From: Sphingomonas caeni
Lineage (GTDB): Bacteria > Pseudomonadota > Alphaproteobacteria > Sphingomonadales > Sphingomonadaceae
Assembly: GCF_026013415.1 (NCBI RefSeq)
Contig: NZ_JAPDOK010000003.1
Location: 186,001-250,000, forward strand
Direction of reading: 5' to 3'
Length of the DNA stretch: 64,000 nucleotides
The position numbers and the translations under genes were made by a program. How positions within the stretch are numbered: position 1 is the first letter of the stretch; the number at the start of each line of letters is the position of its first letter. Below the pieces are notes generated by a model. It worked only from the letters and a program-made list of their open reading frames with translations, was not told the origin of the DNA and ran no database searches. Shown piece by piece: positions 34,168-42,354 of this stretch.

Positions 34168-34386
34168 TCAGTAACCAGGCCTAGGGACCTTGCGAACGAA
34201 CTCCCTGCATTCGTTACATATCATCACACCGATGCTGTGCTCGTGCATACCCCAACGTTTGTAGTCGTACTCCGTCGGGCGCCACACATCGCCGCTTCTT
34301 TCAAATGTGACAGGACTATCGTTGCTACATTTGCCGCGGCCATCTTGCCTTTCGTGGCCCATGTACGGCCTGAGGGTTTCCGGCAT
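34168..34386 (-). CDS. Small CxxC protein of unknown function
   Basis: 72 residues. The start at ATG 34386 is decided by a perfect AGGAGG seven bases upstream, unusually strong for this window. The sequence MPETLRPYMGHERQDGRGKC opens the protein, and ICNECREFVRKVPRPGY closes it; Cys20 and the CNEC pair with nearby histidines could bind one zinc ion (inference). Base composition is lower in G+C than around it. It is isolated, with a repeat element on each side. No family recognised. Confidence 0.55.
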   Translation of the reverse strand: MPETLRPYMGHERQDGRGKCSNDSPVTFERSGDVWRPTEYDYKRWGMHEHSIGVMICNECREFVRKVPRPGY

Positions 34387-34552
34387 CAGCAAACCTCCTA
34401 GGCCGATTGCTCGCACAGCTTGGCTACGGAGCCCAGTATCGCATAGGAGCGAGGTGCTTTCCAGTCGTCACACGCGCGCCCGCGTCAACCGATCAGGCCA
34501 CAGGTCAAGCTCGTCCTCAGTCGCGCGTAGGTTATCGCCTGTCTAGCTTGTT

Positions 34553-34609
34553 GGGATTACGGTGGGGATTACAGTGACAGGGAGTATGGTGACAGGAATT
34601 ACGGTGGTA
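34553..34609. repeat. Four imperfect 15-bp tandem repeats
   Basis: Units: GGGATTACGGTG (truncated), GGGATTACAGTGACA, GGGAGTATGGTGACA, GGAATTACGGTGGTA. They lie 19 bases beyond the stop of the GNAT toxin gene. Too short and spacer-less for CRISPR. Confidence 0.8.
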
Positions 34610-34627
34610 GTTCACTAAATACCTCCG

Positions 34628-35122
34628 TCACCCAAACCCCGCCACCACCGTCTCGATCGGCAAAAACAACGTCCGGCTATCCCCCGGATATTCCACCCAC
34701 TCTGCGCAGGCCAAATAAAACTCCTTCGCCCGCTCGTCCTTGGCCTGCACCAGCACCGCGCCGATCCCGATGCTCTGCGACGCCACCGCGATCCGCCGCA
34801 GCGCATCCGAAAGCATGTCCGCGCCCAGCCCGCGCCCCGCCCAAGTCCTGTCCACCGCCAGCCGCCCGATCACTGAAACCGGGATCGCGTCCGGCGCATT
34901 GCGCCGCACCTTGCCCGGCGCCGCCCCGCGCTCCACCGCCCCCGCCGAAATGCAGAAATAGCCCGCCACCCGGTCGCCCTCGCAGACCACATAGGTCCGC
35001 GAAAACCGGCCCTCATTCTTCAACGCGCGTTGCGCCAGCCAGTCGTTCAGCACCGGCACGCCGCAATCGAACCCGCTCGTATCATGATGATCCGCAAGCG
35101 GAACCGGGGCCGAGAGCGTCAT
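34628..35122 (-). CDS. GNAT-type toxin of a toxin-antitoxin pair (TacT-like)
   Basis: A 164-residue single-domain N-acetyltransferase. Visible family marks: HHDTSGFDCGVPVLNDWLAQ at the N-terminus, the acetyl-CoA pyrophosphate loop RTWAGRGLGADMLSDALRR, and the catalytic-tyrosine region AKEFYLACAEWVEYPGDSRT. Known for TacT/AtaT toxins: they acetylate the aminoacyl group of charged tRNAs and stop translation. It lies 16 bases downstream of a DUF1778-type antitoxin gene, the standard order for this class. The tRNA target cannot be told. Confidence 0.92.
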   Translation of the reverse strand: MTLSAPVPLADHHDTSGFDCGVPVLNDWLAQRALKNEGRFSRTYVVCEGDRVAGYFCISAGAVERGAAPGKVRRNAPDAIPVSVIGRLAVDRTWAGRGLGADMLSDALRRIAVASQSIGIGAVLVQAKDERAKEFYLACAEWVEYPGDSRTLFLPIETVVAGFG

Positions 35123-35138
35123 TCTTCAACCGGGTCGG

Positions 35139-35468
35139 TCAGGCGTCCCAGGCCGGTGTCCGCCGCAGCAGCGCGCGCAGCTTCGGGCCCGGCGGGGGCG
35201 GATTGTCGAGCGCCCGCACGAATGCATCGTACCGGTCGGTATCGAGCACGAACAGCCGCTGGTCGAGCAGCACGTCGATCGCCTGCGCCCGCGCGCTGTC
35301 GATCATGAACTCGGTGCGCGTCTTGCCCAGCAAAGCCGCCGCATCGTCGATCAGCTGGCGCGTCCGTGCCTCGATCCGCAAATTGATGCTGCCCTTGGGT
35401 TCGGCCGCACCCGGTTCGGCGGCGGCGCCCCAAGTCACTTTCCGATCCGAGACGCGCGACTTTGCCAT
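35139..35468 (-). CDS. DUF1778/RHH antitoxin (TacA-like)
   Basis: 109 residues from ATG 35468 (an upstream in-frame extension runs through a repeat element and is not credible). After a short linker comes the ribbon-helix-helix INLRIEARTRQLIDDAAALL followed by GKTRTEFMIDSARAQAIDVL. The C-terminal tail (FVRALDNPPPPGPKLRALLRR) is the part that neutralises GNAT toxins in this family. The RHH domain probably represses its own promoter through the inverted repeat at 35486-35508. Confidence 0.92.
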   Translation of the reverse strand: MAKSRVSDRKVTWGAAAEPGAAEPKGSINLRIEARTRQLIDDAAALLGKTRTEFMIDSARAQAIDVLLDQRLFVLDTDRYDAFVRALDNPPPPGPKLRALLRRTPAWDA

Positions 35469-35485
35469 CGCGGAAAAGTGCCAAT

Positions 35486-35508
35486 TTGTATCTACAATGT
35501 CAATACAA
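35486..35508 (-). promoter_or_regulatory. Putative operator/promoter of the GNAT toxin-antitoxin pair
   Basis: The inverted repeat TTGTAT-N11-ATACAA is centred about 28 bases before the antitoxin start. On the minus strand TTGACA lies within the repeat and may be the -35 element, so antitoxin binding would block transcription (inference). Confidence 0.5.
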
Positions 35509-35520
35509 CCGATGAAAGCG

Positions 35521-35598
35521 TCATCCCGGCGAAAGCCGGGACCCAGAGCCAAGCAATGCGCCGTTTGTGACCCTGGGTCCCGGCTTTCGCCGGGATGA
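35521..35598. repeat. Palindromic repeat, family C (perfect copy)
   Basis: Two exact 26-bp inverted arms (35521-35546 and 35573-35598), beginning TCATCCCGGCGAAAGCCGGG, around a 26-bp loop. Sits between the nitrilase stop and the antitoxin operator and may act as a terminator for the nitrilase side. Confidence 0.9.
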
Positions 35599-35621
35599 CC
35601 GGGGTTTCGAACGCCAACCCC

Positions 35622-36533
35622 TCACCGCAAATCCACAACTTCCACCCCATCGCTCACCCCCGGCACCGCACCCGAGCCAAGCTGCTCCCCCCAATGCGCA
35701 AACCCGAACACCGCGCCCCCACCGCGCACCGCAGCCACCGCGTCCAGATCCACCTCCCCGAACACCCATCCTGCCGCGTCCACCACACCCTCGGCTACCA
35801 CCCCATCCTCCGGAAACCCGATGTCCGCCGGCCCGAAAACCCCCGCCGCCCCCCGGCTCACGTCCAGCGCCGGCGTCCACTCCGCCGCGCCCACCACCGG
35901 CGATTGCACCACGTAACACTGGTTCTCCAGCGCCCGCGCCCGCGCGCCGGTGCGCACCCGGTGCCAGCCGTGCAGCGTGTCGGTCGCGCTCGGCACCAGG
36001 ATCAGCTCGGCGCCCGCCTCGGCCTGTGCGCGCACCAGCAGCGGGAACTCACTATCGTAGCAGATCGCCACCCCGATCATCCCCAGCTCGGTCCGGAACA
36101 CCCGGATCGGCGAGCCCCCCGCAATGTCCCATGCCTCGCGCTCGAACCGCGTCATCACGATCTTCTGCTGGAGCCCCATGCGCCCGCCCGGCGTGAACAG
36201 CCGCGCATGGTTGCGAAACCGCCCGTCTTCGCCCCGCACCGGCAGGCTCCCGGCCAGGATATGCATCCCCGTCTTCGCCGCCAGCTCGGCATGCGCCGCG
36301 TCGATGCGCGCCACCCATGCCCCCAGCGCCGCGATCGACGCATGGAGATCGCCCACGGTTGCCGCATCAAGGGCCGTCAGCTCCATCCCGGCATATTCGG
36401 GAAAGACCGCCAGTTTCGCCCCCGCATCCGCCGCTTCGCCCACCCAGCGCGCCAGCTTGGCCTGCCACGCGGCGAAATCGGCGAGCTGCTCGACCGGATA
36501 TTGCGCGGCGGCGACTTTGTAGCGGCGGATCAC
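35622..36533 (-). CDS. Carbon-nitrogen hydrolase (nitrilase family)
   Basis: 303 residues from GTG 36533, which overlaps the upstream GNAT stop (GTGA). The nitrilase triad is visible: Glu in LAVFPEYAGMEL, Lys in RMGLQQKIVMTRFE and Cys in MIGVAICYDSEFPLL. Family members hydrolyse amides or nitriles of small metabolites; the substrate is unknown. Translational coupling with the acetyltransferase gene suggests a shared amine/amide pathway (inference). Confidence 0.92.
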   Translation of the reverse strand: MIRRYKVAAAQYPVEQLADFAAWQAKLARWVGEAADAGAKLAVFPEYAGMELTALDAATVGDLHASIAALGAWVARIDAAHAELAAKTGMHILAGSLPVRGEDGRFRNHARLFTPGGRMGLQQKIVMTRFEREAWDIAGGSPIRVFRTELGMIGVAICYDSEFPLLVRAQAEAGAELILVPSATDTLHGWHRVRTGARARALENQCYVVQSPVVGAAEWTPALDVSRGAAGVFGPADIGFPEDGVVAEGVVDAAGWVFGEVDLDAVAAVRGGGAVFGFAHWGEQLGSGAVPGVSDGVEVVDLR

Positions 36534-37105
36534 AGCGTCCTGGTCCAGAACTGCATCGGATGCGCGGTCTCGCCCGGCTGGTCGATGTCCTTCCATTCGA
36601 AGGCGGTCACCAGCCCTGCCACCGGCGCATAGCCGCGTCCGCGCCAGAAACTATCGAGCGGCCGGAAATCCCCGGGCCGCAGCGGGTGATCGGCCGGCCG
36701 CACCACCCCGCAAAACGCCGCGACCGTCGCCCCGCACGCCCGCGCCTGCGCCTCGCGGTGATCGAAGAACGCATGCCCGATCCCGCGCCCGCGATACTCG
36801 GGCAGCAGCACCGATTCGCCGAAATAGAAATGACCGGCGGGGGAGGGGAAGCAGGCGAGCACCTCGGCCTCCTGCGCCGCCATCGGCGAGGCGGTCGCGG
36901 CGCCCACGATCCGTTCCCCATCGAACGCCGCAACCAGCACCGCGTCCGCGGCCTGCGCGTAGGCGCGCACATAGTCGCGCTCATAGGCCTCGCTGCCCTC
37001 GTAGAGATACGGCCATTCGCGAAACACCGCGATGCGCAACCGGCCAAGGTCGGGGAGGGCGGCCTCGATCTCGTCAGCAAGCAGCGGGCGGACGGTGACG
37101 GTCAT
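36530..37105 (-). CDS. GNAT family N-acetyltransferase
   Basis: 191 residues from ATG 37105. The core GNAT motif A reads LLPEYRGRGIGHAFFDHREA, with VGAATASPM before it and GATVAAFCGVVRP after. The C-terminus carries YAPVAGLVTAFEWKDID. It overlaps the downstream nitrilase start by four bases. A pairing of GNAT and nitrilase-type amidase genes is recurrent in bacteria (general knowledge); the substrate is not known. Confidence 0.92.
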   Translation of the reverse strand: MTVTVRPLLADEIEAALPDLGRLRIAVFREWPYLYEGSEAYERDYVRAYAQAADAVLVAAFDGERIVGAATASPMAAQEAEVLACFPSPAGHFYFGESVLLPEYRGRGIGHAFFDHREAQARACGATVAAFCGVVRPADHPLRPGDFRPLDSFWRGRGYAPVAGLVTAFEWKDIDQPGETAHPMQFWTRTL

Positions 37106-37124
37106 GGCGCTGCCTACGCACCTC

Positions 37125-37250
37125 CAATCCTCCCCCGCAAGGGGGAGGTGGCGCCGAAAGGCGTCGGAGGGGGAGGGCGGCGGCCACGTCCGTTTCGTGT
37201 CCGCCCCCTCCGTCAGCTGCGCTGCCACCTCCCCCTTGCGGGGGAGGATC
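37125..37250. repeat. Dispersed palindromic repeat, family A, copy 3
   Basis: Outer arms AATCCTCCCCCGCAAGGGGG and CCCCCTTGCGGGGGAGGAT face each other, with the conserved centre CGGCCACGTCCGTTTCGTGT. Unlike the other copies, the arm loops read GCAAG/CTTGC, a compensatory change that keeps the hairpin. It lies between the SnoaL stop and the GNAT start. Confidence 0.85.
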
Positions 37251-37253
37251 GGG

Positions 37254-37652
37254 TCAGCCCCCGACCTGCCGCGTCCACTCGGGCAGGTTGTAATAGACCG
37301 TCACCCGCGAAATCAGCCCGTCCCGCACCTCGAAAAAGGCGCCCGCCGGCAAGGTGTAGCGCTGCCCCGTCGCCTCGGGCAGCCCCTCATCGGTGCTGAG
37401 ATATTCCCCATGCACCACGAACTCCGCCGCCGCGCGCTCGCCCAAGGCCATGATCACGATGTCCTCGAGCCGCTCGCGGTAGCAGCGCTCCATATGCGCG
37501 AGGAACGCCCGGAACGCTGCCTTGCCCGTCTGCCGCCCGCCCTGGTTGATATCGTGCGCGACATCCTCGCTCAGGCAGGCGAGCATGCCCTCCCAGTCGC
37601 CCGCGTTGAACGCGGCATAGTAGCGCGCGATCAGTTCCGCCGTGCCGCTCAC
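37254..37652 (-). CDS. SnoaL/ketosteroid-isomerase-like protein
   Basis: A 132-residue protein with the NTF2-like pattern: MSGTAELIARYYAAFNAGDW, MLACLSEDVAHDINQGGRQT, FRAFLAHMERCYRERLEDIV, and the final strands GLISRVTVYYNLPEWTRQV. This fold often isomerises or hydrolyses small molecules, but no catalytic Asp/His set is diagnostic here. It overlaps the stop of the YqaA-like gene by four bases (ATGA), so they are cotranslated. Confidence 0.85.
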   Translation of the reverse strand: MSGTAELIARYYAAFNAGDWEGMLACLSEDVAHDINQGGRQTGKAAFRAFLAHMERCYRERLEDIVIMALGERAAAEFVVHGEYLSTDEGLPEATGQRYTLPAGAFFEVRDGLISRVTVYYNLPEWTRQVGG

Positions 37653-38227
37653 AGATAGGCTACCGCGACGAACCCGCCCACGATCAGCGCGAGGAAGAGC
37701 CAGGCGAACAGGTCGAGGCGCTTCTCGATGAACTCCTGCACCGGCGCGCCGAACTTCTTGAGCAGCCCGGCGACGATGAAGAAGCGCGCCGCGCGGGTGA
37801 TCGTCGAGAAGAGGACGAACAGGCCGAAATTATAATGGGCGATGCCGCTGGCGATGGTGACGAGCTTGAACGGGATCGGGGTGAGGCCCTTGAGCAGGAT
37901 GATCGCGGCGCCATATTCGGCATAGCTCGCCTGGAACTGCGCGATCTTGTCCTGCATGTGATAGAGGTTGATCAGCCATTGGCCGACGCTCTCGAGCAGC
38001 GCATAGCCGATCAGATAGCCGAACATGCCCCCGATCACCGATGCGACGGTGCAGACCCCCGCGATCAGCCACGCCTTGTCGCGCTGCGCGAGCACCATCG
38101 GGATCAGCATCGCGTCGGGCGGGATCGGGAAGAAGCTGCTCTCCGCAAACGAAATCCCCGCCAGCGCCGGCAATGCGTGCTTGTGGTGCGCAAGCCGGAG
38201 AACCCAATCATAGAGCGGGCGAAACAT
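37649..38227 (-). CDS. YqaA/DedA-type membrane protein (VTT domain)
   Basis: A 192-residue protein with about five membrane spans. The VTT-domain hallmarks are present: FAESSFFPIPPDAMLIPMVL near the start, GGMFGYLIGYALLE and LLKGLTPIPFKLVTIASGIA with the re-entrant proline-glycine motif, then RAARFFIVAGLLKKFG. Known for DedA relatives: transport of lipid carriers such as undecaprenyl phosphate or scrambling of phospholipids; the role of the YqaA branch is uncertain. First gene of a unit with the SnoaL-like gene, directly downstream of tRNA-Trp. Confidence 0.93.
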   Translation of the reverse strand: MFRPLYDWVLRLAHHKHALPALAGISFAESSFFPIPPDAMLIPMVLAQRDKAWLIAGVCTVASVIGGMFGYLIGYALLESVGQWLINLYHMQDKIAQFQASYAEYGAAIILLKGLTPIPFKLVTIASGIAHYNFGLFVLFSTITRAARFFIVAGLLKKFGAPVQEFIEKRLDLFAWLFLALIVGGFVAVAYL

Positions 38228-38250
38228 GCGGTCTCCGGAATGCGGGAAGG

Positions 38251-38327
38251 TGGCAGGGGAGCTCGGACTCGAACCGAGGGCCTTCGGTTTTGGAGACCGA
38301 CGCTCTAACCAACTGAGCTACACCCCT
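38251..38327 (-). tRNA. tRNA-Trp (anticodon CCA)
   Basis: On the minus strand, 77 bases including an encoded CCA: acceptor AGGGGTG / CTCCCCT (one U-U mismatch), D arm GCTCAGTTGGTTAGAGC, anticodon stem-loop CGGTCTCCAAAACCG with CCA, and T arm CTCGGTTCGAGTCCGAG. Confidence 0.97.
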
Positions 38328-38494
38328 ATGCGGACCGGCGACTTAGCCCGCCGCGCGGCGCGCCGCAAGCGCACATCGCTCGATCCGATGCGGCCAAGAT
38401 AAAATCGAGTCCCGTCTATGATTTGTCCTCGCCTCGACCTAGTATCGCGGCAAGTGACGCGTTCCCAACATGGGCCTGACATGGGAGATTGAAG

Positions 38495-38707
38495 ATGTCG
38501 CATGAACACGAGGATCATGAAACGCTCTGGCTGCCCGAACTCCACGCCGATGTCGTCGAACTCGACGGCCAGATTATCCATTCGCTCAAGGAAGAGATGA
38601 GCGACAAGGAGCAGAAAGCGCTCACGGCGCTGATCGACAAGCGCAACGAAGTGTACAAGGCCAATCACAAGGCCTGGCAGGACGAAGGCGAGACTGAAGC
38701 CGGCTGA
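38495..38707 (+). CDS. Small acidic protein, 70 residues
   Basis: ATG 38495 has GGGAG seven bases upstream. The protein opens MSHEHEDHETLWLPELHADV and has a heptad-like middle (HSLKEEMSDKEQKALTALID) suggesting a short helical hairpin. Highly charged, no cysteine, no membrane segment. It stands alone between tRNA-Trp and the diguanylate cyclase gene. Function unknown. Confidence 0.6.
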   Translation: MSHEHEDHETLWLPELHADVVELDGQIIHSLKEEMSDKEQKALTALIDKRNEVYKANHKAWQDEGETEAG

Positions 38708-38980
38708 ACCGCGGGGCCAGTTACCCACAGTAGCGCGCCAGGCTGGGCCGTCCCAGCATGTGAAAGTTGACACTAGCTTCACACTATCGCGCATGTTTTG
38801 CGCCGCGCAGTTCCCGGAGGGAAATGCGTGGTTCGCCGGGTGCGGATCGACAGGGTCAAAGAGCGGCCGGAGCAACCGGCCCCGCGAGCAAAGCAGGCGA
38901 AATCCTACATTTCAAGACCTTGGGGACCAGACTCAACGAACCACGCCCTGCAAAGCCGGGGCGCTGATTGAGCACAGACC

Positions 38981-41335
38981 TCAAGCCGCCGCGCTGGCCC
39001 CGCTCTGCCGCGTGGTGAGCGCGCGGGCCTCGTGGACGGGAAGGGGGCGGCCGAAATAATAGCCCTGGACCTTGGTGCAGCCGAGCGCCTGGACCATGTG
39101 GTGCTCCTCCTCGGTCTCGACGCCCTCGGCGGTGGTCGCCATGCCGAGGCTCTCGGCGAGCGCGACGACCGCGCGGATGATCGCGATCGCCTCCTTGAGG
39201 CCCTTCGACGCGCCCTGGACGAAGCTGCGGTCGATCTTGATCGAGCTGAAGCGCGTATGCGCCAGATAGCCGAGCGACGAATAGCCGGTGCCGAAATCGT
39301 CGAGGCTCAGCCGGATGCCGAGATCGAGGATCTTCTCGAGTACCTGAATCGCCTGGGTGCCCTCGCGCATGAACACGCTCTCGGTCACCTCGAGCTCGAG
39401 CCGCTCGGGCGGCAGCCCCGATTGCGCCAGCGCCTGTGCGACGACATTGACGAAGGCCGGGTTGTGGAGCTGTTCGGGGCTGACATTGACCGCGACGCGC
39501 ACGGGAGTCTCCCAGCGCGCCGCCTCTGTGCAGGCGGTGCGGAGCACCCATTCGCCGATCGGCGCGATCAGCCGCGCATCTTCGGCCAGAGGCACGAACT
39601 TGGCGGGGGAGACGTTGCCGAATTCGGGATGCGTCCAGCGCAGCAGCGCCTCGAACCCCATGAGGCCGCCGGTGCCGGCATCGACCACGGGCTGATAGTT
39701 GAGGTGCATCTCGCCATTCTCGACCGCGCCGCGCAGCGCGATCTCGAGCACGCGGCGCTCCTCGGCGGCCATGTGGAGCTGGGGCTCATAGGCATGGAAC
39801 ATGCCGCCGCCGGCGTCCTTGGAGCGATAGAGTGCAAGGTCGGCCGAGCGGATCAGCGTCTCGGCGGTGCGCCCGTCGCGCGGGCCGGTGGCGAGACCGA
39901 CCGAGGCGCCGATATAGAGGGTGTGCTGATCGACCTCATAGGGGCGCGACAGCGTGTCGATGATCGTATGCGCCAGCCGTTCGATCTTGGCGGTATCGGT
40001 CGCGTCGCGCACCACCACCGCGAACTCGTCGCCGCCCAGGCGGCCGATCATCTCATTCTCGGTCATCAGCAGCTTGAGCCGCTCCGAAACGCGCCCGAGC
40101 AGCCGGTCGCCGACCGGATGGCCGAGCGTATCGTTGACCGCCTTGAAGCGATCGAGGTCGATCATCATGAAGGCGCAGCGGCTACCCCATTTCTCGGCCT
40201 CGGCCATCGCGGCGCTCAGCGCCTCATGGATCATCAGCCGGTTGGGGAGCCCCGTGAGCGTGTCGAACCGCGCCATGCGGTTGATCTTGTCGGAGGTGCG
40301 CCGCGCCTCGGTCACGTCCGATCCGACCCCGCGGAAGCCGATGAAGGAGCCGGTCTCGTCGAATTTGGGGCTCGCCGACATCTCCCACCAGCGCTCCTCG
40401 TCATTGACATAGACGGGGAGAAGGAGGTCACGAAACGCCTCGCGGCCCTTCAATTTCTCGGCGAGCGTATGGAGGCCGGGCGCGAAATTGCCCGCCTCCC
40501 AGGTGGCACCCGCGAGTACCTGCAGGAAGGGCATGCCGTTGATCTTGGCGGGATCGACGCCCACGGCGACGGCGAAGCGCGGATTGGCGCGGGCGACGCG
40601 GCGCTGCGCGTCGATCTCCCACAGCCAGTCGGCACCCGAATCCTCGAATTCGCGCAGCAACAGGCTGACGGTCTCGTCGCGCTCGGAAAGCGCGAGTTCG
40701 CCTGCGCGGATCACCACGAGCGCCTTGCCGCGCGCGAAGGTGGCCATCGCCAGCAGCACGGTGAACAGCGCGGCGGCGGCACCGAGCAGGGGCGAGGTGA
40801 GCGCCAGCGTCGCCGTGATCGCGCCGCCCAGGATCGCGACGAAGAGGATGGTGGCCAGCGGAAGCGCGGCCATCGCAACCGCGCTGGCGGTCATCAGCAG
40901 GGTGAGGACGATCCAGAGTCCTAGTGAGGCGTTGGCATCAGCGGCATGGCCGAAGGCGAGCGGCGGAATCGACCAGACCGCGCCGAGCGAGATCCCGTCG
41001 AGCAGCGTATCGCGCACATCGCGGAGCGAGGCACTGGCGGCGCTGCGATGCTTGGACGACAGCCGGCGAAACGCCACCGACACCGCCACAGCAGCGACGA
41101 GCGCGCCCCAGCTCGCAAGCTGCCATTGCGGCACCCTGGTTGCGAGGATGATCGCGATCAGCGCGGCGCCGACCAGGTTGGCGGCGAGCATGAACAGCGC
41201 GAGCTGGCGCCCGGCATGAAGCTGCGCGGCGCGAATCGGCCCCCAGTCGGTCGTGTCCGCCGGGTCGTACAGGCCAAGCAGCGCACGCGCGTCGATGCGT
41301 GGCCGGGCGAATTGAGAGATCGTCTGGCTGGTCAC
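38981..41335 (-). CDS. Membrane-bound PAS-GGDEF-EAL cyclic-di-GMP protein
   Basis: A 784-residue protein: about six membrane spans to residue ~215, a PAS-type sensor (WLWEIDAQRRVARANPRFAV; GFRGVGSDVTEARR), a GGDEF domain with the intact RLGGDEFAVVVRD site and DTLTGLPNR start, then an EAL domain with FEALLRW, VAVNVSPEQL, DDFGTGYSS, KIDRSF, AEGVET and QGYYFGRP. Both catalytic sites look intact, so the protein could make and break cyclic di-GMP; which dominates cannot be told. It stands alone. The 273-base gap on its downstream side (38708-38980) holds nothing I recognise. Confidence 0.95.
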   Translation of the reverse strand: MTSQTISQFARPRIDARALLGLYDPADTTDWGPIRAAQLHAGRQLALFMLAANLVGAALIAIILATRVPQWQLASWGALVAAVAVSVAFRRLSSKHRSAASASLRDVRDTLLDGISLGAVWSIPPLAFGHAADANASLGLWIVLTLLMTASAVAMAALPLATILFVAILGGAITATLALTSPLLGAAAALFTVLLAMATFARGKALVVIRAGELALSERDETVSLLLREFEDSGADWLWEIDAQRRVARANPRFAVAVGVDPAKINGMPFLQVLAGATWEAGNFAPGLHTLAEKLKGREAFRDLLLPVYVNDEERWWEMSASPKFDETGSFIGFRGVGSDVTEARRTSDKINRMARFDTLTGLPNRLMIHEALSAAMAEAEKWGSRCAFMMIDLDRFKAVNDTLGHPVGDRLLGRVSERLKLLMTENEMIGRLGGDEFAVVVRDATDTAKIERLAHTIIDTLSRPYEVDQHTLYIGASVGLATGPRDGRTAETLIRSADLALYRSKDAGGGMFHAYEPQLHMAAEERRVLEIALRGAVENGEMHLNYQPVVDAGTGGLMGFEALLRWTHPEFGNVSPAKFVPLAEDARLIAPIGEWVLRTACTEAARWETPVRVAVNVSPEQLHNPAFVNVVAQALAQSGLPPERLELEVTESVFMREGTQAIQVLEKILDLGIRLSLDDFGTGYSSLGYLAHTRFSSIKIDRSFVQGASKGLKEAIAIIRAVVALAESLGMATTAEGVETEEEHHMVQALGCTKVQGYYFGRPLPVHEARALTTRQSGASAAA

Positions 41336-41475
41336 ACCCCGGATGTACCGGAGGGGAGGTTAGCGAGAGGTTAGGTTTGGGGGCGATTCTGGGGGAAATT
41401 TGTGGGCACGATCGCAGCCTAGTCGTTTAGTGGCCGGATAGGAGGTGACGGATCGATCAAGGTCGCGGCTTGGCT

Positions 41476-42345
41476 CTATTCTTCATAGGCTAAATCGGTA
41501 AATCTAAAATCGATAAATTGCCAACTGTCTGGCGCAGTCCGCATTATACGTGCCGGCCGGTAGTAGTATCGCATCGCAAGATTAAAGCTTCGGCCAATCA
41601 AAGCGGAGCAAGTGGCCGATAATACGATCGTTTTCGGAAATAATTCTTCAGAAAAACTTTCATCATCGGCTTGAGAAGCTAGTAAAAATCGATCATAAGA
41701 GTGTGATATGGTCAGTCCCGCATCATTTCCTCGAAATTGACAATTTGTACCGAAATCATTCCAAGCATGCCAATATTTTATATAATTGTCCATCGCATCG
41801 GTGGTAATTACGCCAATATTTACTTTATCGGTCACAGATAGACGAATAACGAATCTGATAACGTCGTAGTTCTTTGATGGCCTAGTTGCTCGAATCAATT
41901 GAACGTTAATAGGCGCCTTGCTCACGATCGGTGTCAAAGGCGATCTAATTTCCCAATTGACTAATGATCCGAGTGAAGCCGAGGCATTTTCCGGATTTCG
42001 TGAAGCCAAAGTTAAAATATCTAGTATTTTTGACACTTTCTCATTTATATCGGCAGTGTTGCTATCGGTGCGCAATATCGCCGGAATAACTACGTGATTA
42101 ATTGTATCTAGTAGCGAATTAGTCTGGTCGGCAGTGAGGTTTCCATTCCTCACAATTGCATTAATCATTTCGACGATTTTATCGAGCTGCGCGGAGTTCG
42201 ATCCACAATTAGTGATTGTTACATTTTGAACCGAGGAGCCCTGAATTACGAGGGCGCAGGTTCCACTCGTGGTTATCTGTGACTGAGCAGCAAACGGGAA
42301 AGCCGCTAGCAATGCCGTAGTCGGATAGAGAAGGTACGATTTCAT
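41476..42345 (-). CDS. AT-rich secreted protein with C-x16-C motif
   Basis: A 289-residue protein with a signal peptide (MKSYLLYPTTALLAAFPFAA) and, right after it, a disulphide-ready segment C30-x16-C47 (CALVIQGSSVQNVTITNC). A helical region (QLDKIVEMINAIVRNGNLTA) follows, then a beta-rich C-terminal part. The gene is markedly poorer in G+C than the genome (bases 41821-41880: 38%). It lies nine bases behind the gene at 42355, whose product ends with the same C-x16-C pattern. Function unknown; probably acquired horizontally. Confidence 0.72.
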   Translation of the reverse strand: MKSYLLYPTTALLAAFPFAAQSQITTSGTCALVIQGSSVQNVTITNCGSNSAQLDKIVEMINAIVRNGNLTADQTNSLLDTINHVVIPAILRTDSNTADINEKVSKILDILTLASRNPENASASLGSLVNWEIRSPLTPIVSKAPINVQLIRATRPSKNYDVIRFVIRLSVTDKVNIGVITTDAMDNYIKYWHAWNDFGTNCQFRGNDAGLTISHSYDRFLLASQADDESFSEELFPKTIVLSATCSALIGRSFNLAMRYYYRPARIMRTAPDSWQFIDFRFTDLAYEE

Positions 42346-42354
42346 CGGTCAGCC

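Noticed and set aside
34553..34609. Possible CRISPR
   Set aside because: Units are 12-15 bp with no spacers; only four copies and no cas genes.
38708..38980. A gene or RNA in the gap before the cyclic-di-GMP gene
   Set aside because: Short frames here have no ribosome site and no family character; no tRNA fold or strong hairpin was found, so nothing is called.
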